A stretch of DNA of 49,451 nt, from the NCBI RefSeq assembly GCF_010550245.1, contig NZ_JAAGLU010000051.1, positions 1 through 49,451 on the forward strand, read 5' to 3'. Positions 24,059 to 33,212 of this stretch are shown piece after piece. A program made the position numbers and the translations under genes. The stretch's first letter is position 1. Every line of letters begins with the position of its first letter. Source of the stretch: Streptomyces sp. SID12501 (lineage in GTDB: Bacteria; Actinomycetota; Actinomycetes; Streptomycetales; Streptomycetaceae). The notes below the pieces were generated by a model. It searched no databases, was not told the origin of the DNA, and saw only the letters and a program-made list of their open reading frames with translations.

Positions 24059-25135
24059 ATGACCGCACGGCCGCCGCGCCGCTCACGTCTGCGCGGTCTC
24101 CTGCGTGAACTACGCAAACCCCGGCGCCCGCAGAGCCTCTCCGTCCTCGTCCTGCTGGCCGCCCTGGCCGGATTCCTGCTCTGGAACAGCTCAGGCATGG
24201 ACAACTACGGCCAGAACCTCGCGCTCAACCTCGGCACCGACATCCTGGGAGTCGCGGTCACCGTCTTCGTGATCGGTCCGCTGATCAGCCGCGCCCAGGA
24301 GGGCCGGGTCCGCGAGCACACCCGTCTCGACTACGAGTGGTTCAGCGCCCAGGTGCACGGTTCGAACTCCAACGTGAAGATCCTCGACACCTTCTCCAAC
24401 GTCTTCGGCCCCCAGTTCTCCGAGCGCCTCTTCCGCGGCATCCGCTCCGCCACGGCGCACGGCGCCCGCGTACAGATCCTGCTCCTCGACCCCGACTCCC
24501 TCGCCGTCATCCTGCGCGGCCAGGAACTGGGTGAACGGCATGCCGACATCCGCCGGGACATCCTGCGCAATCTCCGCACCCTGCACTCCTTCCGGGACCG
24601 CCTCGACGACCACGCCCGCACCCTGCTCGACGTACGGCTGTGCTCGACCTCGCCCGGCGTGACCCTCTACCGATGGGACGGCCACTCCCTCGTCTCCTTC
24701 CTCACCGTCGGCCGCCTCTCCGGTGAGGGCGTCCAGCTGGAAGTCGCCGTCCGCTCACCGCTCGGCGCGTTCATCGAGCAGCGGTTCGACGAACTGTGGC
24801 AGCAGAGCAAGCCCATGGAGCGCTTCACCCACATGCCGGTCATCCTGGTCGACGAGGCCGCCACCCGGCGGGAGTTCACCTGCCGGTTCGTGATCGTCGA
24901 CGAACGGTGGTACGTCGCCGGACACGACCTCGTGTCCTACCTGGCCCGCCACCGCCTCGACCAGCTCGCTGCGTACAGCGACGCCTTGGGAACGCCCTCG
25001 GCCGCGTACGAGGTCATCGTGGTCGACGACGAGACCGAGCTGCACACGCAACTCACCACGTTCTACGCGGAGAAGTACGATGCACCAGCGGCGGCATTTG
25101 TCTGGCTGCGACCGCCGGCCCTGGTCACGGAATAG
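24059..25135 (+). CDS. membrane-anchored protein with a PLD-like domain lacking HKD motifs, function unknown
   Basis: 358 residues from ATG 24059. A basic N-terminus (RRSRLRGLLRELRKPRRP) is followed by two membrane helices (SVLVLLAALAGFLLW and ILGVAVTVFVIGPLIS), then a cytoplasmic domain of about 270 residues. The segment NVKILDTFSNVFGPQFSERL with GARVQILLLDPDS resembles the phospholipase D-like fold found in many bacterial proteins of unknown function, but I see no HxKxxxxD motif, so catalysis is doubtful. The gene is followed after 15 bases by a KamA-like radical SAM gene, so the two are probably cotranscribed. I cannot name a function. Confidence 0.8.
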   Translation: MTARPPRRSRLRGLLRELRKPRRPQSLSVLVLLAALAGFLLWNSSGMDNYGQNLALNLGTDILGVAVTVFVIGPLISRAQEGRVREHTRLDYEWFSAQVHGSNSNVKILDTFSNVFGPQFSERLFRGIRSATAHGARVQILLLDPDSLAVILRGQELGERHADIRRDILRNLRTLHSFRDRLDDHARTLLDVRLCSTSPGVTLYRWDGHSLVSFLTVGRLSGEGVQLEVAVRSPLGAFIEQRFDELWQQSKPMERFTHMPVILVDEAATRREFTCRFVIVDERWYVAGHDLVSYLARHRLDQLAAYSDALGTPSAAYEVIVVDDETELHTQLTTFYAEKYDAPAAAFVWLRPPALVTE

Positions 25136-25150
25136 AGGCCCCAGCACAGC

Positions 25151-26476
25151 ATGAGCTCAGCGCACGACCCGGCCCCGCGCGGCGGCCCGAGATTCCGCGC
25201 CCTCACCCCGCGTGACCTGGACGGCCTGCTCCAGCGCGTCGGCTCCTTCTCGCCTGCCGACCGGCTGGCGCTGCGTGCGGTCGCGACGGTGCTGCCCTTC
25301 CGTACGAACTCCTACGTCGTCGACGAGTTGATCGACTGGTCGGCCGTACCCGACGGCGACCCGATCTTCCGGCTCACCTTCCCGCAGACGGGAATGCTCC
25401 CCGCGCCCGACGTGCGGGAGATCGCGGACCTGCTGGCGACCGCCGCCCCGGCCCGCGAACTCCAGCGCGCGGCCCATGAGATCCGGATGCGCCTCAACCC
25501 GCATCCCTCCGGCCAGTTGGACGCCAACGTGCCCGTGCACGAGGGCGTCCGGTTGCCCGGCCTCCAGCACAAGTACCCCGAGACGGTGCTGATCTTCCCG
25601 CGTCAGGGCCAGACCTGCCACGCCTACTGCACGTACTGCTTCCGCTGGCCCCAGTTCGTCGGCGAGTCCGAACTCCGCATCGCCACCGACGACATCGCCA
25701 CCACCACGGCCTACCTCCGCGCCCACCCCGAGGTCAGCGGCGCGCTCATCACCGGCGGCGACCCGCTGGTGATGAGTACGGAGGTACTGAGCCGGTACGT
25801 CGACCCGCTGCTGGAGATCGATCACCTCCGCTCGATCCGCGTCGGCACCAAGTCCCTCGCCTTCTGGCCCTACCGCTTCACCACCGACCGGGACGCCGAC
25901 GACCTGCTACGGCTGTTCGAGAAGGTCGTGGCGAGCGGTCGTCACCTCGCCCTGATGGCCCACTTCACGCATCCGCAGGAACTGCGCCCGGCCGTCGTAC
26001 GCGAGGCGATGCGGCGGGTGCGCGACACAGGCGCGGTGATCCGCTGCCAGGGGCCGCTGGTGGCCGGGATCAACGACAGCGCCGACGCCTGGGCCGAGTT
26101 GTGGGAGGAGACGACGACACTGGGCGCGGTGCCGTACTACCAGTTCGTGGAACGGGACACGGGCCCGCAGGGCTACTTCGGAGTCCCGCTGGTCCGCGCC
26201 CACCGGATCTTCCGGGACGCCCACTCCCGGGTCTCCGGCCTCGCCCGTACCGTGCGCGGCCCGGTGATGTCGGCGATGCCCGGCAAGGTGAGCGTGGACG
26301 GTGTCGCGGAGGTGGCCGGGGAGAAGGTCTTCGTGCTGCACCTGATCCAGGCGCGCGATCCCGCCCTGGTCGACCGCCCGTTCTTCGCCGCGTACGACGA
26401 GGACGCGACCTGGTTCACCGACCTCAAACCGGCGTTCGGGGCGGGGGAGTTCCTGCCCGGGCTGGAGGCGGGGTGA
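25151..26476 (+). CDS. KamA-family radical SAM protein (lysine 2,3-aminomutase-like)
   Basis: 441 residues from ATG 25151. The radical SAM cluster motif is Cys156, Cys160, Cys163 (CHAYCTYC), followed by the SAM-binding ALITGGDPLV and later family segments (RVGTKSLAFWPYR, LMAHFTHPQEL, PVMSAMPGKVSVDG). Overall it aligns with the lysine 2,3-aminomutase family, where a lysine in a PGGGGK-type segment binds PLP; here this appears reduced to MPGK. True aminomutase activity is therefore uncertain, and actinobacterial members have no assigned substrate that I know of. It probably forms an operon with the preceding membrane protein. Confidence 0.85.
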   Translation: MSSAHDPAPRGGPRFRALTPRDLDGLLQRVGSFSPADRLALRAVATVLPFRTNSYVVDELIDWSAVPDGDPIFRLTFPQTGMLPAPDVREIADLLATAAPARELQRAAHEIRMRLNPHPSGQLDANVPVHEGVRLPGLQHKYPETVLIFPRQGQTCHAYCTYCFRWPQFVGESELRIATDDIATTTAYLRAHPEVSGALITGGDPLVMSTEVLSRYVDPLLEIDHLRSIRVGTKSLAFWPYRFTTDRDADDLLRLFEKVVASGRHLALMAHFTHPQELRPAVVREAMRRVRDTGAVIRCQGPLVAGINDSADAWAELWEETTTLGAVPYYQFVERDTGPQGYFGVPLVRAHRIFRDAHSRVSGLARTVRGPVMSAMPGKVSVDGVAEVAGEKVFVLHLIQARDPALVDRPFFAAYDEDATWFTDLKPAFGAGEFLPGLEAG

Positions 26477-26660
26477 GGCGTGGCGACGCCGTCCGCCGCC
26501 CGCAGGTTCCCGGGTCCGACGAGGACCACACGGACGCGTGAACTCCCGTCCAGGTTGTACGTAATAGGACTGATTGACCCGTACCGTGAGATGCGTTTGC
26601 ATCGAGGTGAGCCCTCGGTACGGGGCCGGGGGAGCAGTGCACAGGGGGAACGGGGAACAC

Positions 26661-27971
26661 ATGACCAGCAGAGCCATGCGGTTCGTGCGCGCGACGACCA
26701 TCGCCGCGCTCGCCGCCGGCACACTCGCACTTCCCGCGACCACGGCGTCGTCGGCGCCCGGGAAGGCGCCGCGACCGGGCGTCACCGAGCGGGTCACCGT
26801 GTCGGCCGCGGGCGTGCAGTCCGACGGCGACTCGGGCGGGCCGACTCTCAGCGCCGACGGCCGCTTCGCCGCGTTCGCCACCTACGGCACCACCATCGTG
26901 CCGGGCGACACCAACGGGGACGTGGACGCGTTCGTGCGCGACCTCCGCACCGGAAAGGTGACCCGCGTCAGCGTCGCCTCGAACGGCACCCAGTCCGAGG
27001 GCGGCGACACGCAGGGCGCGACCATCAGCGGCAACGGCCGGTACGTTGTCCTCACCTCCGACGCGACGAACCTCGTCGACTGGGGCGGAAAGCCGCCGAC
27101 CGGCTACTCCCACACGGACGTGTACGTCCACGACCGCCGCACCGGCCGCACCGAACGGGTGAGCACGACACCCGACGGCGGGACCGCCAACGCGTACGGC
27201 AGCGTCGGGATCTCCGACGACGGCCGGTACGTCGCCTTCAACGCACCGATCGCCCGGATGGAAGGCGGGACGAGCTACTACCTCGCCGCGTACGTCACGG
27301 ACCGCCGCACCGGCAAGGTCACGCGGATCAGCCACGACCACCCGGAGTGGACGGTCTACAGCACCGGAATCAGCGGCAACGGCCGCTACGTCGAGTACGT
27401 CATCCGCCACCCGCGCGGCGGGCGGAGCGAGTTGATGGTCTTCGACCGCCGGACCGGCAAGGAGGAGCAGGCCAACGTCGACAACGCCGGCGCACCGTCG
27501 CAGGCCGACGCCGGCCTCGTCGGCGGGTCGCTCTCGGACGACGGCCGGTACATCGCCTTCAGCTCCCTCACCGACCTGGTGGGCGACCCGACTCCGAACG
27601 GCTTCCACCTCTTCGTACGGGACCTGCGCAAGGACGTCACCCGCCGCGTCCACCACGAGGGCCCGGGGGAGCGGAACCTGAGCGGCAACGTCCTCAGCGG
27701 CGACGGCCGGTACCTGGCGTACAACTTCCCGGTGCGGACGCCGGGCGGCGACTACGTCGACAACGTCTATCTGCACGACCTGCGCACCGGAGCCACCCGG
27801 CTCGTCAGCAGGACGATCACGGGAGGCATCGCGACGGAGCCGGAGGGCTACAGCGCGCCCTCGGCGCTCAGTCGCGACGGGAGGATCGTGGGCTTCCTGT
27901 CGTCCGCGACCGACATCGTGCGGGGCGACACCAACGGTCACTCCGACGGGTTCGTGCGCCGTATGCGCTGA
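26661..27971 (+). CDS. secreted TolB-like beta-propeller protein
   Basis: 436 residues from ATG 26661 with a GGGGAAC run upstream. A Sec signal peptide (MRFVRATTIAALAAGTLALP, cleavage near ASSA-PG) leads a chain of repeated blades of the type SADGRFAAFATYGTTIVPGD / VDAFVRDLRTGKVTRVS, given here in part. At least six repeats of the (S/G)xDGRYxAF and DRRTGKxxRxS kind are visible, the TolB/WD40-like propeller pattern. No catalytic residues are apparent; such proteins usually bind ligands or proteins outside the cell. It is upstream of the cimA leader on the same strand. Confidence 0.85.
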   Translation: MTSRAMRFVRATTIAALAAGTLALPATTASSAPGKAPRPGVTERVTVSAAGVQSDGDSGGPTLSADGRFAAFATYGTTIVPGDTNGDVDAFVRDLRTGKVTRVSVASNGTQSEGGDTQGATISGNGRYVVLTSDATNLVDWGGKPPTGYSHTDVYVHDRRTGRTERVSTTPDGGTANAYGSVGISDDGRYVAFNAPIARMEGGTSYYLAAYVTDRRTGKVTRISHDHPEWTVYSTGISGNGRYVEYVIRHPRGGRSELMVFDRRTGKEEQANVDNAGAPSQADAGLVGGSLSDDGRYIAFSSLTDLVGDPTPNGFHLFVRDLRKDVTRRVHHEGPGERNLSGNVLSGDGRYLAYNFPVRTPGGDYVDNVYLHDLRTGATRLVSRTITGGIATEPEGYSAPSALSRDGRIVGFLSSATDIVRGDTNGHSDGFVRRMR

Positions 27972-28000
27972 GCACCCGGGGTTCGCATACTGAGACACCT

Positions 28001-28087
28001 GTGAGCGCGGGGGCAGTGCTGTGCAAGACTGCCTCCGTGCTCTCGTTCGCCACGATTATTGGCAGCAGGCGCGCCGGTCCGCAGTGA
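28001..28087 (+). CDS. candidate leader peptide for cimA (28 residues)
   Basis: GTG 28001 to TGA 28085-28087. The peptide contains AVL, SVL and Ile-Ile; the two isoleucine codons are adjacent ATT ATT, rare in Streptomyces. Later in-frame GTGs (28016, 28037) are alternative starts and none has a clear ribosome site; initiation at 28001 could be leaderless after CATACT. An isoleucine-sensing leader would suit citramalate synthase, which feeds isoleucine synthesis. Confidence 0.5.
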   Translation: MSAGAVLCKTASVLSFATIIGSRRAGPQ

Positions 28088-28142
28088 CCGCCTCGTACTA
28101 CCAGGTACGGGCGGCCATCGTCGTCTTCGACCCGCGCGCAGA

Positions 28143-28167
28143 CCTCTCGCACCCGCGAGGGGTTTTT
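28143..28167 (+). terminator. cimA attenuator (intrinsic terminator)
   Basis: CCTCTCGC pairs with GCGAGGGG (one T-G) around ACCC, followed directly by TTTTT. Its place in front of cimA suggests conditional termination. Confidence 0.8.
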
Positions 28168-28280
28168 CGCTTTTCTGGCCCACCTTCAGCCGGAGAGCGA
28201 GTGCGAGGGATCATTGGGGGACGGTGGAGCCGGTCATTCCGGTACAGACCGAGATCGACATCCTCAGGAGCCTTGAGATC

Positions 28281-29894
28281 ATGACGGAACCCAGCGAACC
28301 CAGCGAACTCGACGACTCGTTCCACGTCTTCGACACCACCCTGCGCGACGGCGCCCAGCGCGAGGGCATCAACCTCACCGTCGCCGACAAGCTGGCGATC
28401 GCACGGCACCTGGACGACTTCGGCGTTGGCTTCATCGAGGGCGGCTGGCCGGGCGCCAACCCGCGCGACACCGAGTTCTTCGCCCGCGCCCAGCAGGAGA
28501 TCGACTTCAAGCACGCCCAGCTGGTGGCCTTCGGCGCCACCCGCCGGGCCGGTGGCAAGGCGAGCGAGGACCCGCAGGTCAAGGCCCTCCTCGACTCCGG
28601 TGCGCCGGTCGTCACCCTGGTCGCCAAGTCCCACGACCGGCACGTCGAGCTGGCGCTGCGCACGACCCTCGACGAGAACCTGGAGATGGTCCGCGACACC
28701 GTCGCCCACCTGCGCGCCCAGGGCCGCCGTGTCTTCGTCGACTGCGAGCACTTCTTCGACGGCTACCGCGCGAACCCCGAGTACGCGAAGGCCGTCGTCC
28801 GGGCGGCGTCCGAGGCCGGCGCCGATGTCGTCATCCTCTGCGACACCAACGGCGGCATGCTGCCGGCCCAGGTCCAGGCGGTCGTCGCCACGGTCCTCGC
28901 CGACACCGGCGCCCGTCTCGGTATGCACGCCCAGGACGACACGGGCTGCGCGGTCGCCAACACCCTCGCCGCCGTCGACGCGGGCGCGACCCACGTCCAG
29001 TGCACGGCGAACGGCTACGGCGAGCGCGTCGGCAACGCCAACCTGTTCCCGGTGGTGGCGGCCCTGGAGCTGAAGTACGGCAAGAAGGTCCTGCCCGACG
29101 GCGCGCTGCGCGAGATGACCCGCATCTCCCACGCCATCGCCGAGGTCGTCAACCTGACGCCGTCCACGCATCAGCCGTACGTGGGAGTCTCGGCCTTCGC
29201 CCACAAGGCGGGCCTGCACGCCTCGGCCATCAAGGTCGACCCCGACCTCTACCAGCACATCGACCCCGAGCAGGTCGGCAACACCATGCGGATGCTGGTC
29301 TCCGACATGGCGGGCCGCGCGTCGATCGAGCTCAAGGGCAAGGAACTCGGCGTCGACCTCGGCGACGACCGCGAGCTGGTCGGGCGGGTCGTGGCGCGAG
29401 TCAAGGAGCGCGAGCTGCAGGGCTACACGTTCGAGGCGGCCGACGCGTCCTTCGAGCTGCTGCTGCGCGCGGAGGCCGAGGGCAGGGCCCGCGTGTACTT
29501 CGAGGTCGAGTCCTGGCGTGCGATCGTCGAGAACCGCCCCGACGGCAGCCACGCCAACGAGGCCACGGTCAAGATCTTCGCGAAGGGCGAGCGGATCGTC
29601 GCGACGGCGGAGGGCAACGGCCCGGTCAACGCCCTCGACCGCGCGCTGAAGGTGGCCCTGGAGAAGATCTACCCGGCGCTCGCCAAGCTGGAGCTGGTGG
29701 ACTACAAGGTCCGCATCCTGGAGGGCAAGCACGGTACGCAGTCCACGACCCGCGTCCTGATCTCCACCACGGACGGCAAGGGCGAGTGGTCGACGGTCGG
29801 CGTCGCCGACAACGTGATCGCCGCGTCCTGGGAGGCCCTGGCGGACGCCTACACGTACGGGCTGCTGCGGGCGGGCGTGGAGCCCGCCGAGTAG
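28281..29894 (+). CDS. cimA: (R)-citramalate synthase / 2-isopropylmalate synthase-like
   Basis: 537 residues from ATG 28281 with CAGGAG at about 10 bases. A DRE-TIM metallolyase: FHVFDTTLRDGAQREGINLT carries the DRE-type signature, and GMHAQDDTGCAVANTLAAV, GYGERVGNANLF and HKAGLHASAI are metal and substrate segments. The C-terminal LeuA-type allosteric domain is present (about 400-537). The overall form fits the citramalate synthase group, which makes (R)-citramalate from pyruvate and acetyl-CoA as an alternative route to 2-oxobutyrate and isoleucine. In S. coelicolor the equivalent gene is, from memory, annotated as a second leuA. The isoleucine-rich leader supports citramalate synthase. 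Confidence 0.9.
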   Translation: MTEPSEPSELDDSFHVFDTTLRDGAQREGINLTVADKLAIARHLDDFGVGFIEGGWPGANPRDTEFFARAQQEIDFKHAQLVAFGATRRAGGKASEDPQVKALLDSGAPVVTLVAKSHDRHVELALRTTLDENLEMVRDTVAHLRAQGRRVFVDCEHFFDGYRANPEYAKAVVRAASEAGADVVILCDTNGGMLPAQVQAVVATVLADTGARLGMHAQDDTGCAVANTLAAVDAGATHVQCTANGYGERVGNANLFPVVAALELKYGKKVLPDGALREMTRISHAIAEVVNLTPSTHQPYVGVSAFAHKAGLHASAIKVDPDLYQHIDPEQVGNTMRMLVSDMAGRASIELKGKELGVDLGDDRELVGRVVARVKERELQGYTFEAADASFELLLRAEAEGRARVYFEVESWRAIVENRPDGSHANEATVKIFAKGERIVATAEGNGPVNALDRALKVALEKIYPALAKLELVDYKVRILEGKHGTQSTTRVLISTTDGKGEWSTVGVADNVIAASWEALADAYTYGLLRAGVEPAE

Positions 29895-30059
29895 AGGACC
29901 GGTTTCGGGCAGAGTGGCGCGAGGCGGTTTCGCACCTTGACGGCTCAAAGGGGCACTTGTTGACTCGCGGCGTGTTCCCAGCCGTGAGTACACGCGAGGT
30001 GTTCAAGTGGACTCAAGGACTCAAGGACTGATTTCACCCCGAGAGCCGAGGGAAGGTCC

Positions 30060-33000
30060 ATGCGACGAACCGCCCTGCTCGTCTGCGCCACTTTGCTGAC
30101 CGGGCTGCTGCCCCTGGCCGCCGCGGGCACGGCGGCCGGGGCGGACGACCCCGCCCCCGTCCCGGTGGACCGCTTCGAGGGCGAGGTCCCCTTCGCCTCC
30201 CCGCCCGCCGGATCCATCTTCACCTGGGGCGGCGACAGCGACGACCCACCCCAACTCGCCCTCACCGAAAGGGCGGACGCCCCCGAGGGCGCCAAGGTCC
30301 TCACCGGCACCTACGACATCAGCGGCTACGGCGGCTTCACCCATGACTTCGCCTTCGCCGAGCCCGCCCACGACTGGTCGGCGAGCAAGGGCGTCCGCTT
30401 CTGGTGGGAGGGCCGGAACAACGGCAGGAAGGTCAGCTTCGAGCTGAAGGACGGCGGCGCCAACGGCGAGGCCTCCGAACTCTGGACGACCTCCTTCACC
30501 GACGACTTCACCGGCTGGAAGCGGATCGAGATCCCCTTCACCGACTTCGTGTACCGCACGGACTACCAGCCGGTCGGCAGTATCGACCAGATCCTCGGCC
30601 TCACCGAGACCTGGGGGTACGCCCTCACGCTCCCCGTCGGGATCAGCGACCGGTTCGCCATGGACGGCGTCGAGTTGTACGGCAAGGCGGACCAGTCGCT
30701 GCGCGCGTCCGTCACCACCGACGCCGCCGTGTACCCGGTGAAGGAGGGCGGCCCGGCGAAGGTCGGCGTCACCCTCGGCACGACCGGTTCCGCCCCGCTC
30801 ACCGACCCCGTGACCGTCACCTACGAGACGACGACCGGCGGTACGGCATCGGACGGCGCCGACTACACCCCCGTCCGGGGCGAGTTCACCTTCCCCGCGG
30901 GCACCGCCTCCGGCACCTCCCGCACGATCCAGGTCCCCACCCGCAAGGACAGGGCGGCGGAGTCCGCGGAGACGATCCCCCTCAAGCTCACGGTCACCGG
31001 AGCCAGGGCCCCGGCCGAGACCCCGCAGATCGTCATCGACGCGCACGGACTCCCGTATCTGAACGGCAAGTTGCCGGTGAAGCAGCGGGTCGCCGACCTC
31101 GTCTCCCGGATGTCCCTCGCGGAGAAGGTCGGCCAGATGACCCAGGCCGAGCGCGGCGCGGTCGCGGCGACGCCCGGTGACATCGCCTCCTACGACCTCG
31201 GCTCACTGCTCTCCGGCGGCGGTTCGACGCCCACGCCCAACACCCCGGCGGCCTGGGCGAAGATGGTCGACGGCTTCCAACTCCGGGCGCAGGCAACGCG
31301 ATTCCAGATCCCGTTGATCTACGGGGTGGACGCGGTGCACGGCCACAACAACCTCACCGGCGCCACGATCCTGCCGCACAACATCGGCATCGGGGCTGCC
31401 CGAGACCCCCAACTCGCTTACGGAGCAGGGAAGGTGACGGCGGCCGAGGTCCGGGCCACGGGCATCTCCTGGGACTTCGCACCCTGTCTCTGCGTGGCCC
31501 GTGACGAACGCTGGGGGCGGACCTACGAGTCGTTCGGTGAGGACCCGGCGCTCGTCGAGTCGATGGAGACGGTGATCCAGGGCCTCCAAGGGCGCGCGAA
31601 CGGGACGGAGTTGAAGAGGAACGACAAGGTCCTCGCCACCGCCAAGCACTTCGTGGGCGACGGAGGCACGACATACGGCTCCTCCACCACCGGCTCGTAC
31701 ACCCTCGACCAGGGCGTCACCGAGGTCACCCGGCAGCAGCTGGAGGCGGTCCACCTGGCCCCCTACCAGGACGCCGTCGACCGGGGAGTCGGCTCGGTCA
31801 TGCCGTCCTACTCCTCCCTCGACATCGCGGGGGACGGACAGGGCCCGGTGAAGATGCACGCCCGCGCCGACATGATCAACGGCGTGCTGAAGGGCCGTAT
31901 GGGCTTCGACGGCTTCGTCATCAGCGACTGGCAGGCCATCGACCAGATCCCCGGCGACTACGCCTCCGACGTCCGTACGTCCGTCAACGCGGGCCTCGAC
32001 ATGATCATGGTCCCGTACGCCTACAAGGACTTCCGCACCGCGCTCGTAGCCGAGACGACCGCCGGCCGGATCACCGGGAAGCGGATCGATGACGCGGTCT
32101 CCCGCATCCTCACCCAGAAGTTCAAGCTCGGCCTGTTCGAGCACCCGTACGCCGACACGAGCGGCGCGGCCGACATCGGCTCGGCCGAACACCGTTCGGT
32201 GGCACGGCAGTTGGCGGCGAAGTCGCAGGTGCTGCTGAAGAACGCCGACAGTGTGCTGCCCCTCGGCAAGTCCCAGAAGGTGTACGTCGCCGGGTCCAAC
32301 GCCGACGACATCGGCAACCAGACCGGCGGCTGGACCGTCACCTGGCAGGGCTCCTCCGGCGACATCACCGAGGGCACGACCGTCCTTGCGGGCATGCGGA
32401 AGGCCGGCGGCGACCTCACCTACTCCAAGGACGCCTCCGCCCCGACAGCCGGTTACGACGTGGGTGTGGTGGTCGTCGGCGAGACCCCGTACGCCGAGGG
32501 CGTCGGAGACGTCGGCAACGGCAACGACCTGGCGCTGAGCGACGCCGACAAGGCGGCGGTCGACAGGGTGTGCGCGGCGATGAGGTGCGCGGTACTGGTG
32601 GTCGCCGGGCGCCCCCAGCTCATCGGCGACCGGCTCGGTGACATCGACGCCCTGGTCGCCTCCTGGCTGCCGGGCACCGAGGGTGACGGCGTCGCCGACG
32701 TGCTCTACGGCAGGCGCGCGTTCACCGGTCAACTCCCGCTGACCTGGCCGAAGTCGGAGGCCCAGCTGCCGATCAACGTGGGTGACGCGACGTACGATCC
32801 GCAGTTCCCGTACGGCTGGGGTCTGACGACGGGGACCAAGATCCCGGAGGGCGGCGAAAAGACCCTGAAGGCGCTGACGGCCGCGGCGGCCGTGGCTGAA
32901 CGGGTGCACGACGGGAAGGCGGGACGCGCCCTCGTCACCAGGGCACGGTTGATCGTGCAGCAGAAGATCGGGCAGGCCATCACGTCGGCCGCCGCCAAGC

Positions 33001-33086
33001 CCTTCGCGGACGCCGACCATCTGCTGCTGACCGGGCGGTACGGCGCGGCCGTGGAGAAGCTGAGGGCCGCGTACCGGGCGGCCTGA
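30060..33086 (+). CDS. secreted GH3 beta-glucosidase/exo-glucanase, multidomain
   Basis: 1,008 residues from ATG 30060, with GAGGGAAGGT upstream. Order: Sec signal peptide; a CBM11-like sugar-binding domain (about 40-205); a Calx-beta domain (about 210-320, VTVTYETTTGGTASDGADYT); the GH3 catalytic domains (about 335-930); and a C-terminal helical region resembling FIMAH (about 940-1008). The nucleophile is Asp623 (GFVISDW) and Lys529-His530 (KHFVGDGGT) are the substrate-contact pair. The GVDAVHGHNN segment is typical of exo-1,3/1,4-beta-glucanase-type members. It should release glucose from beta-glucans outside the cell. Three copies of ACTCAAGG-like sequence lie at 30011-30028 upstream. Confidence 0.92.
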   Translation: MRRTALLVCATLLTGLLPLAAAGTAAGADDPAPVPVDRFEGEVPFASPPAGSIFTWGGDSDDPPQLALTERADAPEGAKVLTGTYDISGYGGFTHDFAFAEPAHDWSASKGVRFWWEGRNNGRKVSFELKDGGANGEASELWTTSFTDDFTGWKRIEIPFTDFVYRTDYQPVGSIDQILGLTETWGYALTLPVGISDRFAMDGVELYGKADQSLRASVTTDAAVYPVKEGGPAKVGVTLGTTGSAPLTDPVTVTYETTTGGTASDGADYTPVRGEFTFPAGTASGTSRTIQVPTRKDRAAESAETIPLKLTVTGARAPAETPQIVIDAHGLPYLNGKLPVKQRVADLVSRMSLAEKVGQMTQAERGAVAATPGDIASYDLGSLLSGGGSTPTPNTPAAWAKMVDGFQLRAQATRFQIPLIYGVDAVHGHNNLTGATILPHNIGIGAARDPQLAYGAGKVTAAEVRATGISWDFAPCLCVARDERWGRTYESFGEDPALVESMETVIQGLQGRANGTELKRNDKVLATAKHFVGDGGTTYGSSTTGSYTLDQGVTEVTRQQLEAVHLAPYQDAVDRGVGSVMPSYSSLDIAGDGQGPVKMHARADMINGVLKGRMGFDGFVISDWQAIDQIPGDYASDVRTSVNAGLDMIMVPYAYKDFRTALVAETTAGRITGKRIDDAVSRILTQKFKLGLFEHPYADTSGAADIGSAEHRSVARQLAAKSQVLLKNADSVLPLGKSQKVYVAGSNADDIGNQTGGWTVTWQGSSGDITEGTTVLAGMRKAGGDLTYSKDASAPTAGYDVGVVVVGETPYAEGVGDVGNGNDLALSDADKAAVDRVCAAMRCAVLVVAGRPQLIGDRLGDIDALVASWLPGTEGDGVADVLYGRRAFTGQLPLTWPKSEAQLPINVGDATYDPQFPYGWGLTTGTKIPEGGEKTLKALTAAAAVAERVHDGKAGRALVTRARLIVQQKIGQAITSAAAKPFADADHLLLTGRYGAAVEKLRAAYRAA

Positions 33087-33151
33087 GTGGTCCGGGAGCG
33101 ATGCTGGTGAGGGCAAACCCTCACGGGCACGGGGGTACGGGGTACGGGCAC

Positions 33152-33178
33152 GGGCCCGGCGCTGGATGCGCCGGGCCC
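33152..33178. terminator. bidirectional terminator between GH3 and protease genes
   Basis: GGGCCCGGCGC and GCGCCGGGCCC pair perfectly over 11 bases around TGGAT, between convergent genes. Confidence 0.85.
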
Positions 33179-33212
33179 CTGCCCGTCGTACGGAGGGTGC
33201 TGCGGAGACACG

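Larger units (their letters stand above)
27972..28280 (+). promoter_or_regulatory. cimA leader region with terminator-like attenuator
   Basis: The 309-base gap before cimA contains a CATACT (27986-27991) that could be a -10, a short frame with branched-chain codons (28001-28087), a hairpin CCGCCTCGTAC/GTACGGGCGG (28089-28113), and a long-range pairing GCGCGCCGGTC (28069-28079) with GACCCGCGCGC (28129-28139), one mismatch. A terminator with five T's follows at 28143-28167, 113 bases before cimA. Alternative foldings and a leader frame fit attenuation control. Confidence 0.6.

Noticed and set aside
29895..30059. CebR-type operator (TGGGAGCGCTCCCA) in front of the GH3 gene
   Set aside because: I looked for the known palindrome and did not find it; only short ACTCAAGG repeats are present.
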